64,000 nucleotides of DNA, taken from Coenobita brevimanus. Taxonomy: Eukaryota > Arthropoda > Malacostraca > Decapoda > Coenobitidae. This document shows, piece by piece, positions 33,769 through 47,889 of this stretch. The notes below the pieces were generated by a model. It worked only from the letters and a program-made list of their open reading frames with translations. It was not told the origin of the DNA and ran no database searches. Position 1 is the stretch's first letter. Each line of letters begins with the position of its first letter. The DNA lies in NCBI GenBank assembly GCA_032717465.1, contig CM064657.1:27109466-27173465 (forward strand), written 5' to 3'. A program made the translations under genes and the position numbers.

Positions 33769-34007
33769 AACCACAGAAAAAGCTGACAAAATGCTTCCTT
33801 TATCGCGACGTGGACTCAGCCAGGCCACACGGCCGGTCCAGGGGAAAGCTGTGGACTGATTAGTTGAGGTATAAGTCTGAGCGATGCTTCCCCCCCCCCC
33901 CCGACAGTCAATCGATCCAATATCAATGTTCATCTCGACTAGCTGATACGAGGCTTGGCTGCAAATATCCAAACCGTATAGTCGAATGAGCAACTTTTTT
34001 CTTTTTA

Positions 34008-34225
34008 GAAGAATCTAGGTTAAGTTAGAGCTTAAGTTAGAGTAGGTTCGGGTGAGTTGGGTTACGTTTGGTTAGGTTTGGTCAGAGTGGGTTAGGTTAC
34101 GTTTGGGATTATTTTATGTTAAGTTCGGCTACTAAGGTTAGAGTAGGTCTACATGAGCCTTAGGTTAAAATATACTGTTAGACTTGGTTGTTAGGGAGGA
34201 GGCTGTTAGGTTAGGTTAGGCATGA
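34008..34225 (+). repeat. Degenerate TTAGG-rich stretch
   Basis: TAGGTTAAGTTAGAGC, TGGTTAGGTTTGGTCAGAG, GGGTTAGGTTACG and GTTAGGTTAGGC words. Confidence 0.6.
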
Positions 34226-34377
34226 GTTGAAAAACATAAGCGCAGTTATCCTTGGAGCTGGAATGGCTTATACCCCTGAAATAAATGGTCTGACTCTGTC
34301 CACGTCACGATAAGACACCACATTTTGTTAACTTCCGGAGCCTCATGTCCCCTTAAAACTTCCACAACGATGGCGTC

Positions 34378-34745
34378 TTTCTGTCCTCATTTTATTTACT
34401 GCCGGATGATTTTACTCAGCTTACGATAGGATTTCAACCCGGAGAGGTCAGATATACAGCCATATTCTAACTGACTCTGATGATTTCTTAACACTCCTGC
34501 CTAAGGGACTTATTCTGCATATTACCATACACCTAAATAACCACTTCCATGTTATTGATGCAAACCATGTCGATCTAAGAAGATATAAATGGCATACAGA
34601 CAATTTTTAGACTATATTAACCTCTTTTTCACTAGGTCAAAAGTGATAACAAGAATACCGCTCGTCCATTCGCTTTAAGAAGTCTCCCTAAAGCTGCATT
34701 AATGTCACAGGTGGCAAGAATAAATTATGAGAAATGACGTCCACA
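34378..34745. mobile_element. Two TTAA MITE copies with diverged DNA between
   Basis: A reverse copy near 34385-34445 has TTACTGCCGGATGATTTTAC then TCAGCTTACG. A forward copy at 34617-34745 starts TTAACCTCTTTTTCACTA and contains AAGAAGTCTCCCTAAAGCTG and GGTGGCAAGAATAAA. The DNA between shows nothing recognisable. Confidence 0.5.
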
Positions 34746-34929
34746 TACTGGAAATATTTCGTAAACTGGCAGCCAGTCGGGGCGACAAGGGAACATCACA
34801 CTGTGGGTGCACTTCATATATATTCTGATGTATTCTGACCACCGCCCATCTCACCGCTCATATACAAGGTCACCAATATACTGTAAAATATATAGGGCGC
34901 CACTTTTACGCCTTCCTTTTCACGGCGAT

Positions 34930-35470
34930 GCATTTACTATGTATGGGAGACGAGGGCCGTTACGCTGTGAGCTGGTCGTAACTTTTTCAGATGTGCCGAC
35001 CATCTAATAAAAATGACCTTTACATACAAAGACAGAAGGAGACAAGAATACAAAAGTATGCAGTTCGAAAGGTACGAGTTCGATTCCACATGGTGCAGGG
35101 AGCTGTCTAATGATAAGAGTTTCGCTAACACCGACTTTATTGATCTTTCACAGAACCATCGACATGTCACAAGAACACCTACATCTGAATACGACAGCCC
35201 TATCATGTAATCAATACTGGTAGTGGGTATTAGCGCCGAAGTGGTGAAATGCAAAGGTGTGTGGAACAAAGGATGATTGCTGAGTTTCAGGGAAAGGGCT
35301 ATCAGGTCTATGTATAGAGTCGGACACATTAAGAGGAAAAAATCAGCGTTATTATTATGTATGGGAGACAAGGGCATTTAACCTGCTTTCTATGGTGGCT
35401 CGTAACTTTTTCAGATTCGAGGAACAGCAAGTAATAATAATGACCACTGCATAAAGAAAGAAAGGGGAGT
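34930..35470 (+). repeat. Direct repeat pair (~115 bp, about 420 bp apart)
   Basis: TATGTATGGGAGACGAGGGC (34938) and TATGTATGGGAGACAAGGGC (35357) are each followed by GGTCGTAACTTTTTCAGAT or GGCTCGTAACTTTTTCAGAT, then AATAAAAATGACC or AATAATAATGACC. The repeat family is unknown. Confidence 0.65.
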
Positions 35471-36583
35471 GAGTAGGGACACAGAATTGTCGGCCTTTCT
35501 TTGTATGTTATACTTATATGCACAGCCCCAGTCCACTGTTTCGTTATAAGCCAAGGTTTCCAAGTTAATAGAGTGAAGTTTCAAACCATCTGATCGCAGT
35601 AGATTTGCTTATCAAGATCACATTAGGTTCTGACGCAGTTTTGTGACAATGCAAAGAAACTACTAAGCGAAACTATGCAAATAGTAACTATTATAATCTG
35701 GTTTTGTTGCACCACTAAGGGCTGTACTCTCATGAGTTATGGAGCCTTCCTTGCGTCTCTCCCTTACACGTTTGTAAATGGTATTTTTATATTCTCTTGT
35801 ATGCTTCTTAAGCAAACAATGACGACTGAGGGAAGATGTAAGCAGAAAAAGATGGTAATCCATATTATTCTTTCTGAAGCGTAAGAGGCTGATGGTTAGG
35901 CTACCGTATTTCAGAACATTTAAGGGTAGGAGACCGATCTACGCCTCTGGTAGCGTTTTATCTAACAGGAAATCCTTTGGTCACCTCTGCGACTCAAACC
36001 ACAGCACGTACTGTATAACCCATATCCAACGAACCACTTGAACTCTCTTCATGTACGCTATCGGGCTAAAACTCTTCTATTCTCTTAATAAACACAACCT
36101 CATTATGTGAGCACAGTGCAACATCTTACGGCAATAAGACGTCAAGACACAAACACCCTCAAGCGTGACCTACTGTTGACTCTTACAAAGCCTGAAACAG
36201 ACCACGAAGTACCGTATTAACCACTCATCTCATGCCAAATGAGTTCTTTTTTGTGGTGTTAAACCAATGCTGTACGAACTACTTAGCCTCTTGTTGTCTA
36301 TATCAAGGGTAAATTAATGATCATTTTCAAACTTTGTTCTGCATACATTCCGAAATTCTAAAAGAATCCTCACAGATTTAAGCAGTTTCTTATCGCAAAC
36401 TGGATACCATCAAGTCCTCCAAGCTGCGGTGTCTTCTGTCAACCACACTGGAACAGGAACTCGACTATAGAGATCCTGCACTCTGGGATTATTCACACTA
36501 TATTGTGGTGAATACCGATAGAGGACGTTAAAAAAAAAAAAAAGATGAAAAAAACGATAAATTTGATGCAATATTTGACGCAC

Positions 36584-36798
36584 CTGCGATGTAGATGAGA
36601 ATGGCGGCCAGGACGACAGCGATGGTGATGAAAATAATGGCGGTGCACCTCCAAGAGCAGTGGGGGGTGGTGGGGCGGCGACCCCCACCGCTGGAGGAGC
36701 CCCCTGCCCCACGGGAACCTGCCACGGGGCCGGGGCGACGCACGTTGTTACGGACGGGGGGGACCAGCGCTGGGACGCCACTGAACGGCACGTTGTAC
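36584..36798 (-). CDS. Internal coding exon, teneurin-like transmembrane exon (partial gene)
   Basis: Seen: on the minus strand a pyrimidine-rich tract ending ttcgtacag meets an open frame of 71 complete codons plus one base at each end, closed by CAG|GTGCGT. The peptide starts YNVPFSGVPALVPPVRNN, continues through a Gly/Ser/Arg/Pro-rich linker, then CSWRCTAIIFITIAVV and LAAILIYIA, a hydrophobic span of about 22 residues right after a basic, Cys-flanked CSWRC. Both ends are split codons. Known: teneurins are type II cell-surface proteins for synaptic partner matching and axon guidance, and their membrane span starts with a CSWKCTA-like motif after a proline-rich cytoplasmic tail. Inferred: this exon carries the last part of the cytoplasmic domain and the signal anchor of a Ten-m/Ten-a type protein; the EGF, NHL and YD-repeat exons would lie beyond the window. 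The frame stays open past the donor into a poly-T stretch but loses protein character. No flanking exon was identified, so the gene is partial. Another single-pass protein cannot be excluded. Confidence 0.66.
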
Positions 36799-36839
36799 CT
36801 GTACGAAATGAACAGAAATTACTTTTAGAATGTCCATCC

Positions 36840-37390
36840 ATGCGTTTTACAGGATACTATCACTAATATACCAACAGTCTCTACTCAAGATTAGTTTAAT
36901 AACAGCAATCTAATAAGAAAAAAAAAAAAAAAAAAGCATTTGGAAGCATCAAATTTTTATTACCATACAAAATTAGCAAAGTTAATAAAAGAGGGATTAA
37001 TTTAAAAATATAATCTCTTCAAAACAACACACTGAAAAAATTGACACTCAAAGCAAAAACAGTATCAATATATTTAGAAATCATGGAATGACTGCATCTG
37101 AAAGACATAATGATGTAACACTGGGGAAAGACAGGCGGAAGTTTCCAGCTCCGTGCATGACAATAAGAATACCAATCACCTCTCCCATTAGAAAGTGGTA
37201 CAGACGAGTGACAGCGTTCACATGAAGAGTCTCAAGAGTAACAACAATGACAAAGAGAATTATCGAGCTGTAGCGAATAATGAGGCTGAAGGGAGTCGGA
37301 GAGAAGAGACAAAAAAACTTTAATTACCTGACCCCGGCCCGGAGGAGCACGGGGACGGATAATGTTTTCACTCGGTTTGTCTGTTTGTTA
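36840..37390. other. Sequence upstream of the coding exon (minus-strand sense)
   Basis: AT-rich unique DNA with an A run at 36918-36936. I see no splice-flanked exon here. Confidence 0.4.
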
Positions 37391-37397
37391 GCTGTGT

Positions 37398-37406
37398 ATC
37401 TATCTA

Positions 37407-37439
<33 letters not shown>

Positions 37440-37920
37440 TAATTTCACGCGAAAACTACTAGTGGGAGTTTGACTAAAACTACAGGGATGATGAGCTATG
37501 ACCTTCTGATCACCTGAGTATATCTGGGGCCAAATTGGGCCAAGGTCCAGGCTGTAAGCCCAAAAAATGTACAAAAAACGGGGACGGGTAAAAATCGTTT
37601 CTCCGCCATTACTCCTTTCAAATTAGTTATATCGACATGACACCAACACCTGAAGGTGCATCTTTCAATCTGCATCCTATAACATGCCTCATTACATGAA
37701 GGGGGTCGCCTCTAGTTCGCGGTAGTGGGGGTCAGTGTCAGGTGGGTCGGACCTAAAATTTCAAATGGGCACAAAACCGTCAATTTTCACCCGATATACC
37801 CCAAATTTGATTTGTGACATCTTTGACTAGATATCCTGTTGTGTTTATACGTCAGCATTAAAATGACTGCCGGGGAAGGGTTTGCTGTGCCATGGCACCG
37901 CTTCTTGTTCTACTGTTTTG
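37398..37920 (+). mobile_element. Microsatellite-anchored dispersed repeat (unclassified)
   Basis: Begins with (TCTG)n at 37399-37440, then TTAATTTCACGCGAAAACTA, GGATGATGAGCTATGACC, GGGGCCAAATTGGGCCAAGG and CCCCAAATTTGATTTGTGAC, and ends CCATGGCACCGCTTCTTGTT. The ending recalls the end of the 20580-21000 repeat (CTTCTTGTTT). No reading frame is convincing. Class unknown. Confidence 0.4.
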
Positions 37921-39300
37921 AAGTGTTTCATGTGCAAAATTACCCCGCACATTACGGCTGGGACGAATATGGCTTTTAGAGAGCCAGCAATTGAATAGGG
38001 TATAAGGGAGCATGGAACTATGTCAGTACACTGAACCTCCTAAAAGCGGATTCCGTGAGAGAATTAATTTGACATTTCCATGCAATATCACGAGAATAAA
38101 AGGGACGCCAACAATACTGAAGTTATATAAAGACTTAAACTGTACGATAATGATAATGGTATTGGTATGATCATGTCGAAGATGTGGGGATTACAATGAA
38201 ACATGCTGTAATCAGCAAATTGTGAATGTGGTGAGAGTGACTTCACAGAATAAAATAAAAAGGTCATTAGACAACAGTTCTTTACAGGCCATCACACAGG
38301 AGTTCTTTTTTGACGGTGATTATACTGTAAAGGTGGAGGAAGACACCAACGCTATATATAAGCAGTATTGAAAAATATCACAAAAGTCAAAAGAGCCGCT
38401 GCTGTAAGTGCACTTTTAAAATTTCATGAATTTTTATGACTGCCAATAAAACCTGGCTAACACATCCAATCTAACCGTGACGGCCGCAAACTGCGAACTA
38501 ACCCCACAAAACCGTGACTACGCTCTTGATAGGGCATTTCATTTCACATAAGGCCGAAGAGGGTGGTAAAATACACATAATAAACGAGGAAGAAAAGAGA
38601 CTGAGGCCGTAATTATAAATTCTCATGTGCTTGTATGTACACTGGCCTCTATTCATACAGCTACCACATACTATAGAAACAAATTTACCATTTACGTGGG
38701 AATAAGCAAAAACAAAAACAACTTTGTGATAACAGTGAACTGCTACAGACACACGTATATTACGTAAATTGGTCAGGATCATTTATAAACACGACCCCTG
38801 ATCATCGGGTGAAGAACAGCTAATATTATGATCTCTCTATTGGCAACTCAACTGCTACAAAATGAACTGGAAAAATGATGTGTGGTGGGGCTTATCTCGA
38901 CCATGCTAAGCTGGCTGTGTTGATGCATTACACACACTGCTAGAGTTGTCAAAATAAAACACTGTTTTTTTTTTTCTGGGAATTCAATTAATCTCCCACT
39001 GGTAATAACCTTAAACCATCAGTAATACTCACTGTATGCAAACTCTTTATTGCAGAATGGTACTGGTCTCGTATGCATTATGTAGCACAGTTTTCTGTGG
39101 ACTGTTTGGCAGTGAGGAGCAGCCAACAATTTCGAAGGTTTGAATCGTGAGCGAGTGGATTTATGACCCACTTTACTGGGTACTTCGCTGAAAGTTCTCC
39201 TGCTTTTGTGATTTCCTGTTCCAGTCTTCCGGATTCTACTCACCCAATGCACTATTGGGAAACGATGGGGTGATGATGACGATGAGATTAAGATGCTTAT
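37921..39300. other. Intron-like DNA without recognised genes
   Basis: Unique AT-rich sequence with a T run near 38965. A minus-strand frame at 39019-39252 is preceded by no acceptor I trust and has no known domain. Confidence 0.4.
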
Positions 39301-39323
39301 GACGTGACGATGACGAAGAGTGA

Positions 39324-39361
<38 letters not shown>

Positions 39362-39525
39362 CGACTTACGGTGCAAACAATAACCCCAAATGGACGACCG
39401 AGATGCTGCCGATTTAATTCTGGATACCGTCAGACGATTTTCTCCATACCAGGGAAGTACCAACCTTCCTTTCTGATCATTATATACTAAGCAATCCACT
39501 GGCTAACTGGTATATGGAAGTGGGT

Positions 39526-39528
<3 letters not shown>

Positions 39529-39621
<93 letters not shown>
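39529..39621. repeat. (GT)n microsatellite
   Basis: 93 bp of GT. A complementary CA run follows at 39792-39831 and a GAT run lies at 39325-39361. Confidence 0.97.
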
Positions 39622-39623
<2 letters not shown>

Positions 39624-39790
39624 CATTTTACTAATATATCATCTTTCTCTGTTGACCAATGAGTTTCTGTTTCAGTGGCAGACGTACATTTGCTACAGAA
39701 ATATTATAACAAAAATATACCAATAAATCAATTAATTTTGTTTGTATTAATTCGACTGATTCATATTAGTAACCTTATTTGCACAACTAG

Positions 39791-39835
<45 letters not shown>

Positions 39836-39874
39836 AAGTCTACTTCTGTGACATGGGAGTCTTACACCCTACAT

Positions 39875-40240
39875 GCCCTAGTCAGCAGTTTCCTAATCCA
39901 AGGCCAAGTCTACTCTACCGCAGCTCTACACAATTTCCAGGTCATTCCTCCTTCACCACAGCACCACACAAGTCCTTTTCTTAATCCTAGGCCAAACCCA
40001 CTCTGCTTCAGCACCACACAAGTGCTTTCCTTATTCCCAGACCACTCTCAATTCCCCACTCCACCACAATAGCACACATGTACGTTCCTTATTCCAAGAT
40101 CACTCCCTCCTCCCACGCCACTATTACAAGACAGAATTATTTTTCCCAGTTTCATGCCACTGTCCCTTCACTTCACCACACCAACACAATTAATTTCTAA
40201 ATCTCTTGCCACTCACCCTCCCCTCCCCTTCAATACCTAA
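39875..40240 (+). repeat. ~60-bp degenerate tandem repeat
   Basis: Recurring CTTATTCCAAGGCCACTC-like and CACCACAGCACCACACAAGT words (39890, 39955, 40007, 40065, 40180). Confidence 0.6.
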
Positions 40241-40439
40241 TCTATCCAAACAAATCTAAATACAACCTAACCCTATGACACAAGCCGTTCCTAACCAAGA
40301 CCAAACTGGAAAAGAAAAAAGGGTCCAATCGCCAACTGTATGAAAATATGGTCCAGGTCCAGGCAGCCGGTCACTTGGTCTAGCGGGAAAGTCAGGTCCG
40401 GGCCTCTTTCCTGGAACCTGGACAAAGACACACACTAGA

Positions 40440-41900
<1,461 letters not shown>

Positions 41901-42014
41901 GGGAAGCGAGGTGAGGGTGGTATAGTTACATCCCAGATATTGCATACATTTCATTCCGTCCGCCTTGATTTGCATGTCAAAGTCGACGATAAAGCTACAG
42001 ACTGAGTGTACAAC

Positions 42015-42121
42015 GGGGTTATTCCCACTCCCTGCCCTCTCACCCCTCTCCTCTCATACCACTCACCTCACTCACTCCTCTCACATTACCACCCATCTTA
42101 TACACCACTCATCCCATTCAT

Positions 42122-42160
<39 letters not shown>

Positions 42161-42520
42161 ATGTTACTCTCACCTTTCTCATATACCACTTCTCCCACTC
42201 ACTCGATGGTTTCACAGATCACCCTCATGCTTCTCGCATACCACTCGCCCCACTCACAGATCACGCTCATCCCTCTCACATATACAGATTTCTCATGTAC
42301 CACTCACCCAGTCACATAAACACCTCTCATACATTACATACCCCACTCACCCTCTCAAATACCTCATCCCACGCACGTACCATTCTTACCTCTCTCACAT
42401 ACCACTCATTTCACTCGCTCACTCATACTTCGCTCATCCCTCTCATTTTCCACTCACCCCTCCTATTCATAAATCACTCTCACCCCTCTCCAATATCACT
42501 CGCCCTACTCAGTCCACTCA
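42015..42520 (+). repeat. ~30-35-bp degenerate C/T/A minisatellite
   Basis: Units like CCCCTCTCACATACCACT and CACCCCACTCAC; includes a CT tract at 42126-42154. Similar loose sequence reaches about 43010. Confidence 0.6.
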
Positions 42521-43146
42521 CAAACAGATCTGGCATGTTTTGAAACGGTCTTACTCTTGTTTTTCCCCACCGCCTAAAATGCCAATGCAGTGAGTCTGGC
42601 CATCACGAAATGAACGGATCTTGATTTCTTCGTTCTTGGATAATACAAATTCTACAGGTTTTCAGCCTTTGTTTCTTTTTCTGTCTTTCTTTTCTCTTTC
42701 ATTAATAATATCACTTTCACCCCTCTCACACTGCGCACATTCATTTTATCCAGACACGTAATCAGCACAGTTACTCTCACCTTTTGCATCCTCACCTTTA
42801 CCTGCTGTGCATTCACTTTTTCTATTTAATTACCACACATTCAACGCTGGCAGTCATCGTCGACCTTTTCATGCACCACATATTTACCCTTTGTCTCGAC
42901 GCATTCCCTCTCGCACCCCACATAATCACTTCCCCTCCCACACATTCATCTCTGCTCCTCTCACTGTGCATATATTCACTCTTATGCGCTACCTTCATTT
43001 TCATTCTTCCATGCATCACAGAATGATTTTAATAATGCGCTTCCGTTCATACCTTTTGCTCTCCTATCTGCACTGCTATAATCCATTCATTTCCTTATTC
43101 CTTCAAACATTCCATCCCTCACTTTTAGTATTTTTCAGTCCGCCTC

Positions 43147-43177
<31 letters not shown>
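43147..43177. repeat. (TCTG)n microsatellite
   Basis: About eight TCTG units. Confidence 0.95.
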
Positions 43178-43509
43178 CATTATTCTCTTTATTCAGTCGC
43201 TTTCACACTTTCATTAATCACACCTTCATCCTTTTAATATCCGCAATTCACCCCACTCATTTTATTACAATCACGCCTTCAATTTTCCCTGCTATTCGCA
43301 CCATAATCAATACCACTAATGCAAAATCTTTTAAAATATTCCTCGTAGCCTCACTCATAGTCCTGTCTCACTACCCATATTTCTGCTTTACCTTGATAAT
43401 GCTAGTTTCGATACACAATCTCTAACGCACTCAAAACATACTCTACTACCGCAAAATGGCCATCACACCACTCACTCTGATGCACACTACCACACCACTC
43501 AGTAAGATG

Positions 43510-45595
43510 GCGCTGAGGTGAGTGTGGTAGTGGTGGTGGTGGTGTGGTATTGGTGTGGGTGTGATGGTGGTGTGGCAGTGGTGTAGGTGTGATGGTGGTG
43601 TTGCAGTGGTGTAGGTGTGGTGGCGGTGGTGTAGGTGTGGTGGTAGTGTGGTAGTGATGTAGGTGTGGTGATATGGCAGTGGTGTAGGTGTGGTGGTGGT
43701 GGTGTAGGTGTGGTAGTGGTGTGGCAGTGGTGTAGGTGTGGTGGTGGTGGTGTAGGTGTGGTGGTGGTGTGGCAGTGGTGTAGGTGTGGTGGTGGTGTGG
43801 CAGTGGTGTAGGTGTGGTGGTGGTGTGGCAGTGGTGTAGGTGTGGTGGTGGTGTGGCAGTGGTGTAGGTGTGGTGGTGGTGTGGCAGTGGTGTAGATGTG
43901 GTGGTGGTGTGGGAGTGGTGTAGGAGTGGTGGTGGTGTGGCTGTGGTGTAGGTGTGGTGGTGGTGTGGCAGAGGTGTAGGTGTGGTGGTGGTGGTGTAGT
44001 TGTGGTGGTGGTGTGGCAGTGGTGTAGGTGTGGTTGTGGTGGTGTAGGTGTGGTGGTGGTGTGGCAGTGGTGTAGGTGTGGTGGTGGTGTGGCAGTGGTG
44101 TAGGTGTGGTGGTGGTGTGGCAGAGGTGTAGGTGTGGTGGTGGTGGTGTAGGTGTGGTGGTGGTGTGGCGGAGGTGTAGGTGTGGTGGTGGTGGTGTTGG
44201 TGTGGTGGTGGTGTGGCGGAGGTGTAGGTGTGGTGGTGGTGGTGTAGGTGTGGTGGTGGTGTGGCGGAGGTGTAGGTGTGGTGGTGGTGTGGCAGTGGTG
44301 TAGGTGTGGTGGTGGTGTGGTGGTGGTGTTGTGGGGTAGGTGTGGTGGTAGTGTGGCAGTGGTGTAGGTGTGGTGGTGGCGTGGCAGTGATGTAGGTGTG
44401 GTGGTGGTGTGGCAGTGGTGTAGGTGTGGTGGTTGTGGGGTAGGTGTGGTGGTTGTGGGGTAGGTGTGGTGGTCGTGTGACAGTGGTGAAGGTGTGGTGG
44501 TGGTGTGGTAGCGATGTAGGTGTGGTGGTGATGTGGCAGTGGTGTAGGTGTGGTGGTGGTGTGGCAGTGGTGTAGGTGTGGTGGTGGTGTGGCAGTGGTG
44601 TAGGTGTGGTGGTTGTGGTGTAGGTGTGGTGGTGATGTGGCAGTGGTGTAGGTGTGGTGGTGATGTGGCAGTGGTGCAGGTGTGGTGGTGGTGTGGCAGT
44701 GGTGTAGGTGTGGTGGTGGTGTGGCAGTGGTGTAGGTGTGGTGGTGGTGTGGCAGTGGTGTAGGTGTGGTGGTGGTGTGACAGTTGTGTAGGAGTGGTGA
44801 TGGTGTGAGAGTGGTGTAAGTGTGGTGATGGTGTGGCAGCAGTGGTGGTGGTGTGGCAGTGGTGTGGTGCCTGTGCAGCAGAGGTGCAGATGTAGTAATG
44901 GTGTTGGTGTGGTGGCGGTATAGTGCGGTGGCGGTGTGGAAGTAGTGTAGGTGTGGTAGTAGTGCAAGTGTGGCAGTGGTGTAGATGTCGCAGTGGTGGT
45001 GGTGGTGTGGCTGTGGTATAGGTGTGGCAATGGTTTTGGTGTGGTGATGGTATAGGTGTGATGGACGTGTTAGTGTGGTGGTGTGGCTGTGGTATAGGCA
45101 TGGCAATGGTTTTGGTGTGGTGGTGGTATAGGTGTGATAGTGGTGTTAGCGTGGTGGTGGTGGTGTGGCTGTGGTATAGGTATGGCCAGTGGTTTTGGTG
45201 TGGTGGTGGTATAGGTGTGATAGCTGTGTTAGTGTGTTGGTGGTGGTGGTGTGGCTGTGGTATAGGTGTGGCAGTGGTTTTGGTGTGGTGCTAGTGTAGG
45301 TGTGGTAGTGGTGTTAGTGTGGTGGTGGTGGTGGTGTGGCTGTGGTATAGGTGTGGCAGTCGTTTTGGTGTGGTGCTGGTATAGGTGTGATAGTGATAGT
45401 GTGGTGGTCGTGAAAGTGCGATAGTGGTTTAAGTACAGCAGCGGTATTAGTGGCATAAGTGTGGTGGTGGTGTGGTAGTGTGGGTATAACAGAGGCGTAG
45501 GTGTGCTAATTGTGTGGTATGGCAGTGGTGTAGGCATGGTAGCAGTGGTATAGGTGTGGTGGTGTGGTGGTGGTGTGGCGGTGGTGGAATAGTGA
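43510..45595 (+). repeat. 2-kb VNTR, 28-bp unit
   Basis: Unit GGCAGTGGTGTAGGTGTG, then GTGGTGGTGT. Successive GGCAGT words fall exactly 28 bp apart at 43771, 43799 and 43827. Roughly 70 units, with higher-order variants (double GTGGTGGTG blocks; GGCGGAGGT variants near 44167-44270) and looser units after 44800. Because 28 is not a multiple of three and units lack stops, all three minus-strand frames stay open for over 500 codons (His/Thr/Pro-rich); these are not genes. Confidence 0.92.
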
Positions 45596-45649
45596 CAATT
45601 ACGTTGCTGTGTGCCTGTCATTTGAGACGTGGGGCCTAAGGGCGGATGT

Positions 45650-46439
45650 ATGTACTGAGTGGCAGCGCGAGTGGGAACCGGAGTGGCAGGCGAGTGGGGA
45701 GTGGAAATGCTAGAGTGACTGGAGAATGAGGGTCTGGAGAGGAAGAGTGAGGGGGCAGAGTGAGTGGGAGTGGTAGTGGGTATTAGGAAGTGGGAAAGGA
45801 AGCGTCAATGGTTAGTGCAGAGGGGGAAGAAGGAGTGGGGAGTGATTCTGTTAATAAGTGGGGCGTGCTGAGCGGCAGAGTGCAACTGAGTAGGGAGAGG
45901 GAAAGGGAATGTGAGTGGGAAGTGAGAGAGGGTATGTGAGTGGGCAGTGAGAAAGGGAAAGTGAATGGGTAGCAGGAGTGGGGGAGGGACTGGCGACCAG
46001 GAGAGGGTGAGGAGTGGCAGAGGGAGAGGCGAGAGGGATTCAGGAGAGGCAGAGGAAGCTGGAAATGGAAGAATGAGTCGGAATATGAGCAGGAAATGGG
46101 AACTGGTGGAAATGATGAGTGTGAGTGCATGAAAAAAAAAAAGCATGGAGTGGTAAAGCATGAGTGAGTGCCAGAATTACTAGGAAGCAGGAGTGTGTGG
46201 AAATCAGTGAACAATGCTAGAGCAGGGAGACAGGGAAGTGAGTGAGAGAGTATGTGAGAGAGTACGTGAGGAGTGGAAATGTGTAAAATAAGTGGGGGAA
46301 ATTCATGGCAGTGAACGTGGAAGAGTGGGTAGCGAGGGAAGTGAATGGGAAAAATGAAGTGAGAAGTGAGGAGTGAGAGCGGCAAGAGGGGAAAATGAGT
46401 GAGTAGTGAAAGTGAGCGGTGGGAAGAGAGTGAGTATAG

Positions 46440-46533
<94 letters not shown>

Positions 46534-47130
46534 ATTGTGAGAGTATTACTAGAGAGGGATGAAAGAACGTTAAGAAGTGAGAGGGAGGAGTGAGGGAGAG
46601 GTGAGTGGGAGAAGTGGGAGACACATGAGTCTTAGAAGTGAGAGGAAAACATGAGAGGGAGAAGTGAGAGGGGAGAATGAAAGGGAGAGACGTGAGAGGG
46701 GAAATGAGGATAGAAGAGAGATGGAGGAATGAGATGGGGAGAGACGGAGGTAAGGAATGAAAGAAAGAGACGTGAGAGGGGGTAATGAGGTGGAAACAGG
46801 TGAGAGAGTGGAATGAGAGAAAGGGGAGAGAGGTAGGAATAAAATGAAGAGAGGTGAGAGGAAGGACGCAAACAGGAAGAGAGGCGAGAGGGAAGAATAC
46901 AAGGAAGAGAGATGAGAAGAAGGAATGACAGGGATAGGTGAAATGAGAACTGTAAAATGGAGGAAAGAAGGAGGTAAGTGGAGGAGTACTGAAAGGACGA
47001 GAAAGACGTGAGAAGATTAAGAATGAGAGTTGAGTGGGAAGCGTGAGAGGAAGAAGTGAGAGGGAAAGGTGGGAGGGACAGAGGCGAGTGGGATGAGAAA
47101 GAAAGATATATGTTAAAGGGCTAAGTGAGA
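45650..47130 (+). other. GAGTGGGAA-type purine-rich block with (TG)45
   Basis: Loose GAGTGGGAAGTGAGAG-like units from 45650 to 47130, split by a perfect TG tract at 46441-46531. Confidence 0.75.
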
Positions 47131-47286
47131 GGGAGAAGGACTAGTAAGTGTAGAAAGTGTAGGACTCAGAACATGAAAGGTGCAAAGTGAAGCAAATAAA
47201 AGGGAATCAAGCAGTCTAGGTAGAGTGGGATGGGAGGCGAATCTAATAGTCTGAGGGAACAGACCTGTCAGTGAGAGAGAGGTATT

Positions 47287-47402
<116 letters not shown>

Positions 47403-47889
47403 CATAATTCACTCCTTCAATGCTTCCATTTACTCACCACGTCAAACCTCACAGGAATCCTACCGTAACACCACACCAATCCCACCTCGTCCCTTTAACA
47501 TACCACACAATGCACCACACCACACTACGCACATGACTAGGCAAAATAACACACCACACCACATCCCACCCACAAAACATTCAGCACTATACTTCACCAT
47601 AATCCAAAGGTCTATATAAGACGGCCACAATCTTAGCACATCCACATCCATTCCATACCCACCACCAAATCACCATAATCCACAATTTCACCACACCACA
47701 TCCACATCTTTATTCATATACCTCCCCACTTATTCCCTCACAGGCAAAGACAGCCATCCCACACAACACCTCAAACCATCAAAAGTCTACCACCACAGCT
47801 CCATTATGCACACTCACCATACCACATCCACATCCTTACCTCAACCACATCCATCCCTACCTATCCCCACCCAAACAACATCCACAGCT

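Noticed and set aside
36410..36841. 143-codon minus-strand frame across the same bases as the teneurin-like exon
   Set aside because: It is the shifted-frame shadow of the exon; the membrane span and split codons fit only the other frame.
39019..39252. 78-codon minus-strand frame as an upstream teneurin exon
   Set aside because: No similarity to teneurin cytoplasmic sequence that I can recognise and no clean acceptor.
43402..45101. Three minus-strand frames of 535-551 codons rich in His, Thr and Pro
   Set aside because: They are translations of the 28-bp VNTR in its three phases; no domain and no unique sequence.
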